Shown: positions 47,101-61,100 of the stretch, one piece after another
Numbering within the stretch: the first letter of the stretch is position 1
Layout of the letters: every line of letters starts with the position of its first letter
Assembly (NCBI GenBank): GCA_023213315.1
Contig: JAKCPI010000531.1
Location: 1 to 64,000, forward strand
Direction: 5' to 3'
Length of the DNA: 64,000 nt
From: Euborellia annulipes
Lineage: Eukaryota > Arthropoda > Insecta > Dermaptera > Anisolabididae
The notes under the pieces: generated by a model
Seen by the model: the letters and a program-made list of their open reading frames with translations, nothing else
The model's database searches: none
Told to the model about the DNA's origin: nothing
Position numbers and translations under genes: made by a program

Positions 47101-47392
47101 TATTGAAACGGAAATTATTCAACTTCAAGCTGAGAGGTAATTTTAGTAATTTTTAATGATCGTTGTGTTTATTTAAAATAATTGTTATTCCATTTCTTTT
47201 AGACGAGAATCATTTTGGCAATTGAAAACGCTTGAAGGAATTAATCAGGAAGAGAAAACACTCAGGGAACAAATTCAGATGGCTCTTTTGGATTTTTTAA
47301 GTTTCATCGCTGAAAATAATATCCCAATTGATTATAATGAAACTATTCACTTGCGAATTCTGGCCACATCTTCGCCGGCAGAAAATCCATAA
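41132..47392 (+). CDS. Coiled-coil protein, unidentified
   Basis: Fifteen exons: 41132-41172, 41232-41356, 41428-41531, 41588-41669, 41730-41911, 42937-43070, 43127-43428, 43762-44487, 44566-44731, 44798-44923, 45042-45252, 45929-46063, 46135-46269, 47024-47136, 47203-47392. They total 2772 nt, or 923 aa. Frame is kept throughout. All introns are GT-AG except intron 5, which starts GAG|GCAAGT, a typical GC-AG donor. The N-terminal 200 residues are mixed and helical (for example RCLLHFLINEFEYFES). From about residue 230 to 850 the protein is almost continuous coiled coil with heptads of L, I, E, K and N. The C-terminus (ALLDFLSFIAENNIP) is more globular. There is no signal peptide or membrane segment. 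The length and build suggest a cytoskeletal or centrosomal scaffold, but that is only analogy. A poly(A) signal lies at 47443. The start is 94 bp beyond the predicted stop of the gene before it. Confidence 0.8.
42151..42195 (-). ncRNA. Hammerhead-like motif
   Basis: CUGAAGA, an extra U, an imperfect stem II, GAAACGUC. Stem I has at least 6 pairs (UGGGCC with GGCCCA). Confidence 0.55.
42255..42335. mobile_element. 81-bp hAT-type MITE
   Basis: Ends CAAGAGCGGATCCAGAAG and TTGTATCCGCCCTTG. The exact 8-bp duplication GTAATGAT lies at 42247-42254 and 42336-42343. It is an internally deleted copy of the family at 17642 and 21002 and sits between the arms of the Penelope-like pair. Confidence 0.9.
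45253..45928. mobile_element. Intron with MITE debris
   Basis: Intron 11 of the coiled-coil gene. It holds a hAT-type right end (AAATCCGCCCCTG at about 45474-45486, G run before it) and a decayed mariner-type MITE at 45568-45762 whose right end CTTAATATTGTCCCTCACTG is intact. Confidence 0.6.
46488..46937. mobile_element. hAT-type element with nested mariner-type MITE
   Basis: Ends CAGGGACGTCATTTGAGG and TGAAATGACGTCACTG. Flanks ATGCGTTC (46480-46487) and ATGCTTTG (46938-46945) match at 6 of 8. Inside it, 46631-46841 is a mariner-type MITE flanked by TA (46629-46630, 46842-46843). It lies in intron 13 of the coiled-coil gene. Confidence 0.75.
46631..46841. mobile_element. Mariner-type MITE, complete
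   Basis: It runs CAGTGAGGGTCAATATTAAG ... CTTAATATTATCCCTCACTG between TA dinucleotides. The inverted arms are about 70 bp. Confidence 0.85.
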
Positions 47393-48157
47393 TGTAATTT
47401 TAATCAAAAATTTTTTATAAACTGTACAAAGTAAAATGATTAAATAAATAAAAATAGGAAAAAAATGATTTATTATTAAAAACCACAAACTTATGAGATT
47501 AAAATTTTGAAAAATAACCCTCTTTAAAAATAACTTTACTTTATTTCAAGCAGTCAACATTTAAAATACACAGAGCCAATGGAAATTTTGAATCAATTGA
47601 CTTACCGAAGGGTAAGAGGCCAGTCACACCAGATTTTTTAATATTCTTTCTTTCGCGAGCTGGTCAAAAAAAATTTTTTGCTCTTCAAAGAATATTTCAT
47701 CTCTTTAATTCTGCCTTTCGTTCCCAGTGAGTTTCAAATTTGAGCTAAGGCAGCTCTTCCTTGACGACCTTGCAGATGGTTATTTGCTATTTGAATCTTG
47801 ATCTGAAAACTAACAACCTTTATTAGCTGAGAATACTTCAAGGGTTAAAGAAAGGGAGGTGATAGAAAAATAAATAAAATAGATAATTCAAAAAGGATAT
47901 GAGACGCCTATCTCAGATTATTCAAGGGAATGAAGCCCAAACGTTAAAAGTCTATTAAAATGTGCATTTATTCGTTATTATTCACATATATTAATTAAAA
48001 ACAAGATAGTATTAAAATTAAATAAATATATAAAGTCCTGTAGGTAATAATAAAACTCTGGAACAAACAATAATAAATTAATGAATAAAATTCTTTGGTT
48101 TTTATTTGAGATATATTGAGATCGTTGATTGGCGTTTCGAGGTGTTCTTGGTCTTGT
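47393..48157. other. Spacer between convergent genes
   Basis: Poly(A) signals face each other: AATAAA at 47443-47448 (plus, for the coiled-coil gene) and at 48101-48106 (minus, for the transferrin gene). The rest is AT-rich with no recognised element. Confidence 0.6.
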
Positions 48158-49151
48158 CTAGAGAACCCTGGAAGCAGAAATGGCGCTAAGAATTAAAAAG
48201 AGAGCCCAGTGAGATGTTCTTGAGGAGGCGCCAGAGGATTTATCCATTTGGCACAGCATCCGGTTGGGGATCTTTTTAATTGTCTCGAAGGATGGCGTAT
48301 TCCAAAAGTAGGAAGTTTTGATTGCATTTTCAAGTATTTGAGAATCGTATCGTATCAAACGAAAAGTGGAATCCTAAAAAAGCAATTATAATTTATTTTT
48401 TTGTTTTTGATTAGCGATTATTTACTAATTTCCATACATGAAAGATGACGTTTTTCACGTTGTCAAATGGAGCAAATATTCGAAAAGCATCGACGGCCGT
48501 TTTGGTGGGGTCGCCTGAGAAGATGATTGACATTTCTTGAAGGAGGTCAGAAATCTCGTCTCGACGCCACGGAACCTCATCTTTATGTATCATTATCTGA
48601 AATAAGTTATAAAAAAATTGAATTTATTTGCAGATGAAGATAGCTGAACAGCCTGGTGGATATTAGTGAGAAAGATGTAGATAAATAAAAATCTGGAGAT
48701 GATCTTCAGGCCAATTTATTCGGATTTTCTCCTCCCGCTATAAGTCTATAATTCAGAGTTGGCATGGTCCTGAAGAAGGAGTCGTTTGAACTCCGAAACG
48801 TAAACGTATAGCGGGAGGAGAAAATCCGAATAAATTTCAACCTCCTAGCTCAATTCCTTCGTGCTTTAAATTGAACACCCACAGGCAGACAGACCATATC
48901 GCGAAAACCACTTTTTGGGAATTAGGGGACCTCAAAACGTGTATATCCACTAAAAACTCGACATCGAATTTTTGACATGAATCCAATACTTTCTCTCTCT
49001 ATATACTAACATATATAGATGCAAGAGAAAGTAAAAATACATAACTATTATATATATTTTTTAACTATTTTCTTAATAATTAATAATTTCGTTAATAATC
49101 AACAGATTTTCAAGAATGGATGCTTTTTGGAAAGCCAAAGAACTATAGAAT

Positions 49152-49194
<43 letters not shown>

Positions 49195-52100
49195 TTTAGG
49201 GATGGTAAAATTGTATTAGAGGTATCCAGAGCAAAAATAAACTTGAAAAAATCGATTTTTCTAGAATTTAAGTCGTTTGCGGAACGCCTAAATGACCTCC
49301 GATTGAATATATATTTCCTTGACATTTATTGGGCCCTGAAGATGGCCTCTATTGAGACAAAAAGTATTTAAAGAAAGAAATTTGGCTGCCAGTCTCTGCT
49401 CCTGCAACCCTTCCTTGATACAACTCAACAGCCACAACTACAATACCAGTGACATTAGATGATAATTAAATTAAATTCAAAGATATCTGAAAAAGAATAT
49501 TTTTTATTTACCTGTCCAGGGGAGATCCAAGTATAGGAACAAAAAGTTTGATTATAAATATTAATTTGATTTCCAAGTTGATAAATACAAAGAGTTCTAA
49601 AGTGTACATTGAGTTTTTCTAAAAAAAAAAAGAAAAAAATTTAAAATATTGTAATTTAAAGGAATTTTCTAAAATTGAATAAATATAGACTACCTGTGAC
49701 ATTCATTAAATTAACAATGGCAGCTTCGGCTTTGCCAGAGGATAAACAATCGACACTATCCTGATCAGTTTCGGTGATGTGGACTTCTCGGAAGTAATTT
49801 GAGAGCGAGTCATCGTTCCAGGGACAGTCCAACGGGAGCAAATTCTCTTCATGGAAGATCATCTCAATTGTGGACCAAGCTAGAACAATCAACTAGCTTA
49901 TAACAAAAATATTTTTGTTATATTGCAATGTTATTTACCAAGACCAAATTTCTTTGGAATACAGAGCCTCTGTCTGCGCAAATCATGCACCTCCATAAAT
50001 TTGCTAGTTCTTGAGACAAGAAATCCCAATGAAGGAACATCGGGAAGACCTGCGTGCATTTTCGGAAACCATTCGTGCAATAAAATCATTAAATGATGAT
50101 TTCTAAAAGAAAAAAAATTTTTTATTTATTTTATTGGAAAAATGTTTTTTTTTTTAATAAAATAAAAGAGTGGTTTGAAAAATCCGAGCAAGTACAGTAT
50201 ATCCCCTCTTAACCGGCCTGATAGGGTCCGTGATACTGGCCGGATAACCGTTTGGCCGGTTAATCCGAGGTTTCGGCGAAAAATTCATTTTCATCAGTAG
50301 AAAAATAGACTGGGAAGCAAGCGAGTAAACAAACTCCTTCCCCCCAAAATAGTGCACAATGTTGCACCACATAGTTTAATTAAAATTAAAAAAAAAAAGA
50401 AATTTATTTATGATATATGTAATAATAAAAATAATAATGTAATTTATTATACTAATGGAAATAGGCCGGTTAATCCGTGTACTTCAATTATCTCTTTGTC
50501 CTACGCTGTAAAAGTGATTGAGGAAACGAAAATAGCAGTTGGACAAATCCTATTATTAGAGCAAAGCGTTGGACGAAGTGTATAAGCATAAGAGAAGACC
50601 ATGTTGAAAAATTAAAATGTTTTATCTCGATAAATTAAGAATTTTTATTTTTGCACCGAGTTTTCAAACTACCCTCAAATATCAAAATAATATTCGAACA
50701 GAAATTTATATTTTTGACAAGACAATTGGCGACAAAGTCGTGGCTTAGAACAAGTTGCTTGTTATACAAAAGTGTCAAGACGATTGATAGCCATCTAAAA
50801 TGGAAACATGAGACCGTTTATCGTGCGTCCTGGTTAGTTTCCCTGAACATAAATGTTAACTTTATTGTACATATCATCAAAAGAACATAACATCATGAGT
50901 CGTCTCTGAAAGGCCTCCAATTACTTTGTTTAACTTGTTGATTTCGTGTTCCCATAATGAAGAAATTTGATTATAATTAATTTTCCAAAATATTTAAGAG
51001 ATTCAAATTATTACTACGTTACTCCCTGGTCCATGTACTATATGTGTACTTAATTTCAAATAGATTGATTGAAAATTGTGGATTTCTATAGAACACATAC
51101 GTTTTTCCCATTTCATTTATATATATATAGATTATTTTAACGTTTAATTATTCATGAAGTCATGATTTTTTGTGAATCATAACCTGTCCGGGACTCTCAC
51201 AAACATACACAAAAAATTTCATCAAAATCGGTTCAGTCGTTTAGGAGGAGTTCAGTCACATACACACGTACAGAAGAATTATATATATAAAGATATATAT
51301 AAAAGATATTAATTTATTATTTATTAAATACCGTTTATTCCAGCCTTCTCCCTTCCCCCCATCAACCGCCAGGCCGCGCGACGGGCAGACTTGTTTATTT
51401 TCTCACGGTCCCTCTTTAAAATAAAATTTGCCGATCCCGCATAGGGATGGAGCCAGGATAGGAGGAGGAAGACTCAACCATATTAGCGTTTCGGTCCGAC
51501 AGCAAAATAAAAATTTTTTTTTTCTCTAATTCAATACCCACTTAATAGCTTGATGAACATTTTCAGGATTGATGACGACAACATCTGCTTGTCTTGAACC
51601 AACATAACTAATACATGTTTCATTCTTGGGGGGCATGACGCACTCTATAGAAAAAATTTTCATTTTAATTGATTAATTTATTTTATTTCAAAAATTTTGC
51701 AAATATTCTTACTAATGAGAGGATAAGTTGTCCAAATACTGGCTGCAGCGGCCATCCATTTACATTTATTCAGTTCAATTTGAGTCTCAATACAAAAACT
51801 CACAGGCGACGCACATTGGAAATTTTTCAACGAATAAAAGGCAGACAAGAAACCGTTTGCTGAAAACACAATAAAAAGGTTATTTAGGCTTTTTAACAGG
51901 ACGAATAAATATAATTTGATAGGTAGCTCTTAAGGGGCTTCAGGAGGGCGCATGGAAACTTTAGTCAGAAACTACTGAGGCATTTTAAAGTATTCTTTTA
52001 TGCGTTTTTTTTAATGATTTAAATACGTCAGCATTTTACACAATAGAATGTTTTTTTTTTAATTACGATTAATTAAAAATTATTTTTTATATTTATAGAA

Positions 52101-55100
52101 ATTGCAAAAAAAATCTCTTTTATGAAAATTGTCTAATTTTTTTTTAAATCTAAAAATGTAAAAATCATTAATATCCACCCTATAATAATTAAATAAAGTG
52201 GCGAAGAAGTCAAAAACATACCAAACAGCACTTAAAGTTTAAATAACTACACTGTTACCTTGAAGTTGAGCTTAATTTCCCAACTATTAGATAGTTGAAA
52301 CTCCTCGTCTTTTCATTCAATTTTGAAGCTATCGACCTCAAATTTTTTTTTTTTAATTAAAGGTATTTAAAATATCTAAAACTTAGAGAAGCCCTTTTTT
52401 TGATTTTCGAAAAATGCCTCCTGAAGCTAGAGCTCTGAATGGAGCCTTACAGAAGCCTCCAGGACGGATAAATATAATTTGATAGGTAGCACTTAAAGGA
52501 ATATCTAATTTTTTCTTCTTCAGGAAATATGAAAGGCAGTCAAGAAAAAATTAAACAAATAAAGCTATTACTTCTGCTAAATTAATATATAAAATTTTAT
52601 AAATTATATGACCAAAATTCACTAAAAGGCCGCCAAACCCAGCCACATGCGGCATCTGACTTTTAACAAATAGCTTCTAAGCCGCTTTTTTCATCACAAT
52701 TAATATAAGAAGATTATGCCTAATATATTATAACAGATCTTTTGTTGTTGTTTTTTTTTAAATTACCTTTTTTAAGGAAACTTTTCGTTGGCATGGGGTC
52801 AGTAGGTTCAAACATTTTCCCATAAAGAGCCATAAGATGTGGCAGCGTCTCTTTTTGTATATCGCTTACTTTAATTTCCAGGGCTGTTGCTTGCTTTTCG
52901 TTCTCGGTTCCAATTAGTGCTGCCATAAATTGACTGGTACGATCAGCTTTTGACCTGGAAATCAGAATATTTAATTAAAATTAAATGCTTTTTTTTGACG
53001 TGACAACGTCTTACAAATCATGTGTCTATAGTGGCATGTTAGAGGGGCATGCACGAAAAAGTTTATTGGCTTGAATAACTCCTCTGTCTTAAGAGGTATA
53101 ATTATGGGAAATATACGGTTAGAAAGAATGAGTTTTCAGCTAAAGAATTCACCATTTATTTTTTTCCTATCATTTTATTTTACCGCGCTGCGGTAAATTC
53201 TAATTTGAAAGTTTAAACTCCTGTAGATTCTGAACGGCTAATCAGATCAGACTAAATAGGATGTCATTTGGTGCAGAAAGAAAACCTCTAATAGAATAAA
53301 TAAAAAAATCCCGAGTAATTAACTCCAAAATTGGTTTTTTTCTCGAAAAACCTCATTTTTTAGACAAAAAAATATCGAAAAATAGCCCTACTTGTGCAAC
53401 GCATAGCGACTTGACCATAAAAGCTACATTAAATCTAAATATAGTTTTAGAATAGGTTCAATACCCCCAGGGCTTTTTTTCTTTTTTTTGATATGACGTC
53501 ATTTTACCGCATGAGAGCACTCGGCGTGATTTCGTTTTTCGAAATTTTAAACCCCTGTAGATTCCGAACGGCTAATCAGATCAGACTAAATGGGATGTCA
53601 TTTGGTGCAGAAAAAAATCCTCTAATAGAATAAATAAAAAAATCCCGAGTAATTAACTCCAAAATTGGTTTTTTTCTCGAAAAACCTCATTTTTTAAGCA
53701 TAAGTCGCCCTTAATGGATAAAAGTTTGGCCACACCTGTCATATATTGTTTCAATGAAAATGTTTGAACATGTTTATTTATGAAAACAAACTACTAGTAA
53801 AAAAAAAAACAAAAACAATACTTTCTCTCTTTATCTATATTATAATAAAGCTGAAAAGACGTTTTTTGATTAAGGTACTTCTAGACCACCTAGAGATATG
53901 GGGTTTTTTGCATTCGATTCAGAATCCTCTAAAACCAAATAGAAAAATCCAAAATCTTAAAAAAGTTGTACCACTTTTTTTTAAGAGGGGAAAAACTCAT
54001 TTTTTTCGATGTTTTTTCAAAAATTTCACGATATTTTTTCATTTTTTCACTCATATCTTCTAAACGGTTAAAGATATCTTAAATATCTGAATTAGTCAAT
54101 AAGCTGCATTAAATTTTGAAAATGACAAACCTCTTTTAACTATTTTTGAGGTTTGTTTACACATATAAATAATTCGTGCAATATGAACCTCATTTTTGAT
54201 GATTTTGCCGCGGCTTCAGTTCATTTTCAATGTTTTTTTGCTTCAGTATTTATTGACCAATTTCAATAATTTTTTTTGCGAAATGTTCCTCACATCCTAT
54301 ACTTTTAGTCAGGTATATTTCATTTTTTTTCATCAACCCCTTCTATTTAATTTTCAAGTGTGAAAAAAAATAACACGAAAATTTTCATTTTTTGAGGTGG
54401 TTTTTAAACATCTGTGTCTTTAGACAAGCTAGACAATTGCGGTTTTTTTTTATTTGATTCAGTACCATCTGCTGACGACTAGAAAAATCCAAAATCATGA
54501 AAAAGTTATACCCCCTTTTTTTAAATTACAAAAAACTCATTTTTAGACGATTATTTTTTTACATTTTTGGCTATATTTTTTGAATGATAAGAGATATCTT
54601 CAATCTCATATTTTTGTATTTTTCTACATTAAATTTGGAAAAGAATGAGACCCTTTGCACTATTCTAAGGCATTGTTTAGCGGCTGTGCAACTTTTGGCG
54701 TTTGATACAAAATTTTTTTTTATTAATTTTTTTCATATTCATGGCCATATTTTTTAAACGATTATCAATGTCTTAGATATGATTTACTTTTTATAATCTA
54801 CATTAAATTTCCTTTAAAACGAGCCCAGTTTGGACCTGATAAGCCTCTATTTAAGTACTTTAAACTTTTTCTAAAAATGGAAGAAATTTTTATTTTTTGT
54901 TTGTTTGTTTGAAGAGTTTCTTTCAATTTTCGGCTATATTTTTTGAATGGTAAGAGATATCTTCAATCTCATAATTTTGTATTATTCTACATTAAATTTG
55001 GAAACAAATGAGCCACATTACAGCATTCTCAGACATGGTTTAGTATACTATCTATTCGTCAATCCCGAGACAAACTTTTAAGTAGATATTTTTTTCCGAG

Positions 55101-58100
55101 ATATTTGTATACAATTTTAGCTATATCTTTTTAATGGTAAAAGATATCTTGGATATCCAAAGGTTTTCACATTCTAGATTAAATTTTGTAAAAATTGAAT
55201 ACAATTTCATTTAATTCAGACATTGTTTAGGGTATTTAAAACCACATTTAAAATGTAAGAAATTTTTTTTTGTTTGATTGCTCTGAATGATCCACATTGC
55301 AGTATTCTCAGGCATGGCTTAGTATCTAAAATGAACGAAATTATAGATTATTTCAATTTTTTCTTTAGATATCTTCAAAACATAGCAAAAAAATCATTTT
55401 CAATTCATTCCCTCATAGAGCCTTCCACGACCACATTTCATTTGGCTCATATTCTTATTTTTTTTTACTTAGCGCCGGGTATTTTTACCATTCTTCAGAC
55501 CCGGAAATTTTTCAAACCCTCCCGTACCGACGAAAAATTAGTGAATGAATGAATGAATGTCTAGGAATTTTTTTTTTTTTTAAACATTCACACTTTTTTT
55601 TCACATTCTCACAGTCTTTTCGGCAACTTAGGCCATTTAAGACTTTGACGATGTATGATACCCCTGAATCATACATTGTATTTCTTTTATTTAATAAAAA
55701 GTTTTAAATAATACATCAAATAAAAAAAAAAATTATTTAAAAATATTTAATTTTTTTTACATATTTAAATTTATAATAAATAATAAACTTTTTCAGATGT
55801 CAGAAAAAAGAAATATTTTAAAATTGTTTATTTTTAACTTTGCCCATCAACCGTAGGTTGAGGTAAAGTTAATGTAATCGTAAAAAAAATCGAAATTTTT
55901 CTGAAGCTGCCAAAATTCGTTTTGAGGTCTCCTGAATCCATTTAAGTAGTTTGTGGAATTATGTCTGTGTGTGTGTGTGTGTGTGTGTCTGTGGTAAATT
56001 TTTTCGTCAACGAAAACTCAAAAACTATTTGATCAATTCTTTTGAAATTTTGCACCCATAAACTAGGGGTAGAGGCCAAGAAGTGAAAAGCTTTTGCTAA
56101 ACATCGGACCATTAGAGGGGGGGGGGGGGGGGGGCAAATATTTTTTCTTACATAACCTATACTTTTTTTTATATATTCAGAAACAAGACTTCCTCCCGAG
56201 TAAAATGATATATAATATGTATAACATCGGACCATTAGGGGGGAGCTCTAGGGGGGGGGGGGGGGAAATATTTTTTTCTTACATAACCTATAATTTTTTT
56301 TATATATTCAGAAATATTCAGAAACTAGAATTTCTTCTGAGTAAAATGATATATAATATGTATACCATCGGACCATTAGGGGGCTCTAGGGAGGGAGGGC
56401 AATATATTCTTTTCTTGAATAGTGGGTGGGCAAAGTTGTGCGCTCGGCTTAGTCCGACCCTTTATTTTTTAATAGGGCCTTGCCCGTCCGATTTCATTTG
56501 CATGCCCGTCCTCCTAATCAGTTTATTAAAGTGAAATTTATACTTGCTACCCGCCCATAATTTTTTCATGGTCTTCAAAACCCACAGGCCGGGCAGGGCG
56601 AATATTCAATTATTTTAAACTTGATTCAGTGTATTTTCATTTGGGCAGAAATCATATGGGCTTTAAAATTAAGGGGAAAACTACTGATCACCTCCCGAGA
56701 CGCCGCCCGCCAGGGCCAAGTTGGGAATGGCGCGGCGAAGCTGCGCCTTTCCAACTTGTATTTCAATATAGGTAAGAGAAAAAAATTTTTTTGAAGTCAA
56801 GCAAAAGACGTTGTCACGTTAAAAAGCCACCGGCTGTGTAGAAGACACAGCCAACACCTAATTTTTTATTCATTATTTAAATAAGAGATTTACTTGTGCG
56901 AAAGGATGACCGGCCAAGGGTGAATAATCCATTCGCATCCCATCGGATTGTCAATTCGTTGCCATCTACCATTTGGACAAATTAATACGTATTGTCGCAT
57001 TTCGTCTTTGGATTTTGTCTAAAAAGAAAATTGGGATCAGCAGCTGAGAAAAATAAACATCCAGGCTTGAAAGGGGAATCATGAAGGCTGTTAGAAAGAA
57101 AAACTGCCAATGGAGAAATGTGACTACGAAGAACTGGTTGTTTGGAGACGTGGAGGAAAGGAGCAGAAAGAGATATTATATTGGTGAATTAAACTCCTTT
57201 TGACAAAATGGATAGCTGATGATATTAAAATAGAAGCTTGGACGGGGGCCTTCCCAGGAACAGCAGCTAGGTCTAATAAAAAACATTATATTTTGTTGCC
57301 GACGTTTCGAGAGCTAGTCGCACTCATCCTCAGGGCATATGGTAATAAGTTTTATTTCAATATAAGTTAATACAAAACAAAATATAACATGAAACTTTTT
57401 ATGCTTATATAAACGCAAAATGTCAAAAATAAATACAGGTGGGGTGATACTGCTCATGTTTAAACATAATAATATGCATCAGCACAACACCTGTACTTAT
57501 TTTTGACAATTTTGCGTATATATAAGCTAAAATTAAATATACAAATTAAACACTAGGTTATTTGATTCAAAGGTTTTATTAATTAAAAATTAACACTTGA
57601 TACGTATTTCGACAATTTCTTGTCATCATCAGAAGTGATTACATTCTAATCACTTCTGATGATGACAAGAAATTGTCGAAATACGTATCAAGTGTTAATT
57701 TTTAATTAATAAAACCTTTGAATCAAATAACCTAGTGTTTAATTTGTATATTTAATTTTAATTTACAAAATGTTTCAACGAGAACCAACGGTCGAAAGTT
57801 TAAATCTTATGTATATAAGCATTAAGAAGTTTCATATTATATGTTTAATTTAATAGGAAAGAGGATGCAGCCAAATACTTTTAAACATATCAGCTACAGC
57901 CAAGTTTTATTATTCAGTTTCATATTATATTTTGTTTTGTATTAAAAAAAAAAAAAAAAACACTCACACTTTTTTCTCATTCACACTCACATACACAGAG
58001 TCTTCTCGGCAACTTAGGCCATATAAGACTTTATACGATAACCGTTATTATGAATATAGAATATATATATATTTGGGTCCAGGCTTTCTTATTTAAGCCA

Positions 58101-61100
58101 TTTGGTACCCAAATGGCTTAAATAAAATCATTGGACTGCCTGGGATCCGAACCCTCGACCCTTGGTATACAAGGCAGGCGCGCTGCCAACTACACCAAGC
58201 CAATATTTTTTAAAAAGTTTATTTTAAAATGATTTCAAACCAAAAAGGGCTAAAAATGATACAAAGAATAATAAAATTAATTATAAAAAACAAAAACATA
58301 TCGATAAGAGTTAAGAAGAACGTTCGTACGGGATTTCCTTTGGTGTCTTTGGCCCGGTTTATCATGAGAACCAGAGTCAATTCAAACAAAATAATTTATG
58401 GCCTGAGTACTTCGTCATCATATCTATCTAAATTGACTTCATAAGTTTATGCCGCAGAAAAAAAAAAATTTTACCTTGAAATGGCGAAAGATATTATTCA
58501 TTCTAGCCCAGGCAAAGTCGCCTGATCCGTCGGTAAGGCAAATGAGTGATCCCACTGGACCCCAAAATTCGTCATGTTCCGAACACTGACCAGGATGTGT
58601 ACAAATCGAACACAAATTAGGATAGTGATTCTCTAAAAATTGAATTTATATTTTATTATTATGTTTATTTTTAAAAAGCAAATAAAAATTAATTTAACTA
58701 ACTTAGATGTGAATCATTATGTATACTCCAAGAGCCTGGAATGCAAGCAGCGCCGAGAAAAGAAGACGAGGAACGCACTCGGTTCTCCACCCAAGAGACA
58801 TTCGGGTTACATTCTTGGGGTATTTCACGCATCTCCAAAAACTAAAAGAAGATTTGAGAAGCTATGTAATATGAAATATATCTATTAAAAGAATTGTTTT
58901 TACCCTTGAATGAAAAGGAGTCCAGTCTTCGATGGGTCGGACTTGATATCCAGGGAGACACAAGTGTCTTCCTTTAAGATTTATCGTGTTATCAACCACC
59001 ATCTCTCGTCGGGCGATCAGCATAACTGAATATTGGTAAGGGTCTGAAAAAACATAAACTCTAGAATCAATTTATTTTTATTTTTTTTTATTTTTTTTTT
59101 TCAAAAAACCCCAAGCTTTTTTAAGCAAAAAATTATCGAAAAATTGACATTTTTCCGCAATATCTATTTGACCATTAAAACTACAATTAACAAGACCTTG
59201 CAATTAACCTAAATATATTTTTAGAAAGAGTGGTTCAATACCCCAGGAACTTTTTTTTTTAATTCTTACCGGGATTATTAACCGAGGTGCTTTTGTACAC
59301 ATACCTCAAACCCAATCGACCTTTGGTCGTAGCCATCTACTGGCATTCAGTGAAATTACATAATTTCCTCTCTTCTCCCACTAGTTCATGCACGAGGGCA
59401 GGTCAATATGTCCGTGACTTTTTGAATGAATCACAGGTTTTTGGATAAAAATTTATTTTATTTTTCAACGTAGTCTCCTTTGAGCTCTATACACTTTGTC
59501 CAACGTTTCTCCAATTTTTTTACCCCTTCCAAAAAATAAGATTTGTCGAGGGCATCAAAATCATCGTTGGAGTCAAATCTCTTTCCGCTGAGACATTTTT
59601 TCAGGTTTGGAAACAAGAAATAGTCACTCGGGGCTAAATCCGGAGAATAGGGCGGATGAGGGAGCAATTCGTATCCTAATTCATGGATTTTTGCCATGGA
59701 GTACACGAAATTCATTTTTTTCCATTTTCTTCTCAAATCACGAGGTAGTCTGCTATTAATGGATGTCAAACAAAAACTAAAAGACCCAGCTGGTTCAAAT
59801 TTCGACAGGAGTCAGCTGATAGTTGCCTACTGACAGGTTACCATTTCAGTTAAGAGGCGGGAAATTCAAAAAGTCACGGACTGACCTGCCCTCGTATTTT
59901 TAGCTAATAAACTAATTCTTATTAGAAAGGATGTCCTAGTTTGAGGAGGCATTCACTCTGCAACAGCGTATAGCCTATTGCTTTCGAGGAAAGTACCTCG
60001 GAGAGGGAATCTTCTTTATGTTACTTTCAAAGGACGGGATATCGCAGAATGAATTCGGTGTCTTTGAACACAAAGTCTAGACTTGTGGAAACGTTCAAAC
60101 ATTATAGCACTCTTTTGAATCAACACTAACAAATTTAATTAATTCTTGGTGGTTCAAATGGCAGAATAATTATGACGTTTTCTCGTAATTGGATTGGAAT
60201 TTCGGAATGAATGCATTAACAAATTAAAATTCAAAATATTTTCTCTCACCGTCTGGTATATAACGCAATTCCCCGGCGACGATTGTGTCGCCATAGCCAT
60301 TTTGACCTAACGAAAGAAGATCACTTGGATTTAATCGAGCGAAATCTGCTTTGCCCTCGAGAATTAAGCGAGCGCATTCCAATCTGAAAAGAGAAATGAA
60401 AATATTTAGTTTTAAGATAAAATTAGAGAAGGGTAATTTTTTTTTTTTTTAATAATTAGAATGCTGAAATATTCGTTTATTTTTACGCTAGAGATTCAAT
60501 TTCCCAGGCATTGGAATTGTTTAATAAAAAAACACTATGATTTTGATTGGGAATTTCTCGTTTATATTGGAAGAATAAATTCAAATTTTGTGTATTCAAT
60601 CGATGGAATTTTAATTAATAAAAATGCAAAGTAACGGAGAAATGCATCTGATTCTTTTATTAATTTAATGTTTCATTTTAAACTATCCTTAGGGCTCGGA
60701 AATGAAGACAAAAGAAGCTGAATGTTAGTTAAGTGCAGACAATAAAGAAAAGACAAATTTCCTTTTCTGGGGATCAGAACAAAATTTTAGTTTCTGTCAC
60801 AGTGAAACCTTCATCGTCAGGGGTGTATTTCCGAAGAGGCGGGCAAAGCGCGGGCCTGGGGCGACAAAATTTGTGAAAAAACTACTTATTTACAAACGTA
60901 TACATTTTTTTTAAATAGTCTTTATCGATTAAACTAAACTAAAACTAAAAAACTTGAAGATTATTTCGTTTTTCACCGTCGACTTTTCGGTTACCATTCC
61001 TCATTGACTGGAAGTTAATCTCGTTTTCTATATTAATAATACAAACAGTCGAAACAAAGCCCAACAAAATTACTTATTAAAAAAAGGCCAAGCTCTTACA

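Larger units (their letters stand above)
57529..57764. mobile_element. Near-perfect palindrome of two Penelope-like ends
   Basis: Arms of about 112 bp and a 7-bp spacer (57641-57647). Each arm has a hammerhead motif near the centre. The arms look almost identical, so the structure is probably young or kept so by gene conversion. Confidence 0.8.

Noticed and set aside
54745..55552. Frames within the intronic tandem array
   Set aside because: Phenylalanine-rich, short and inside degenerate repeats.
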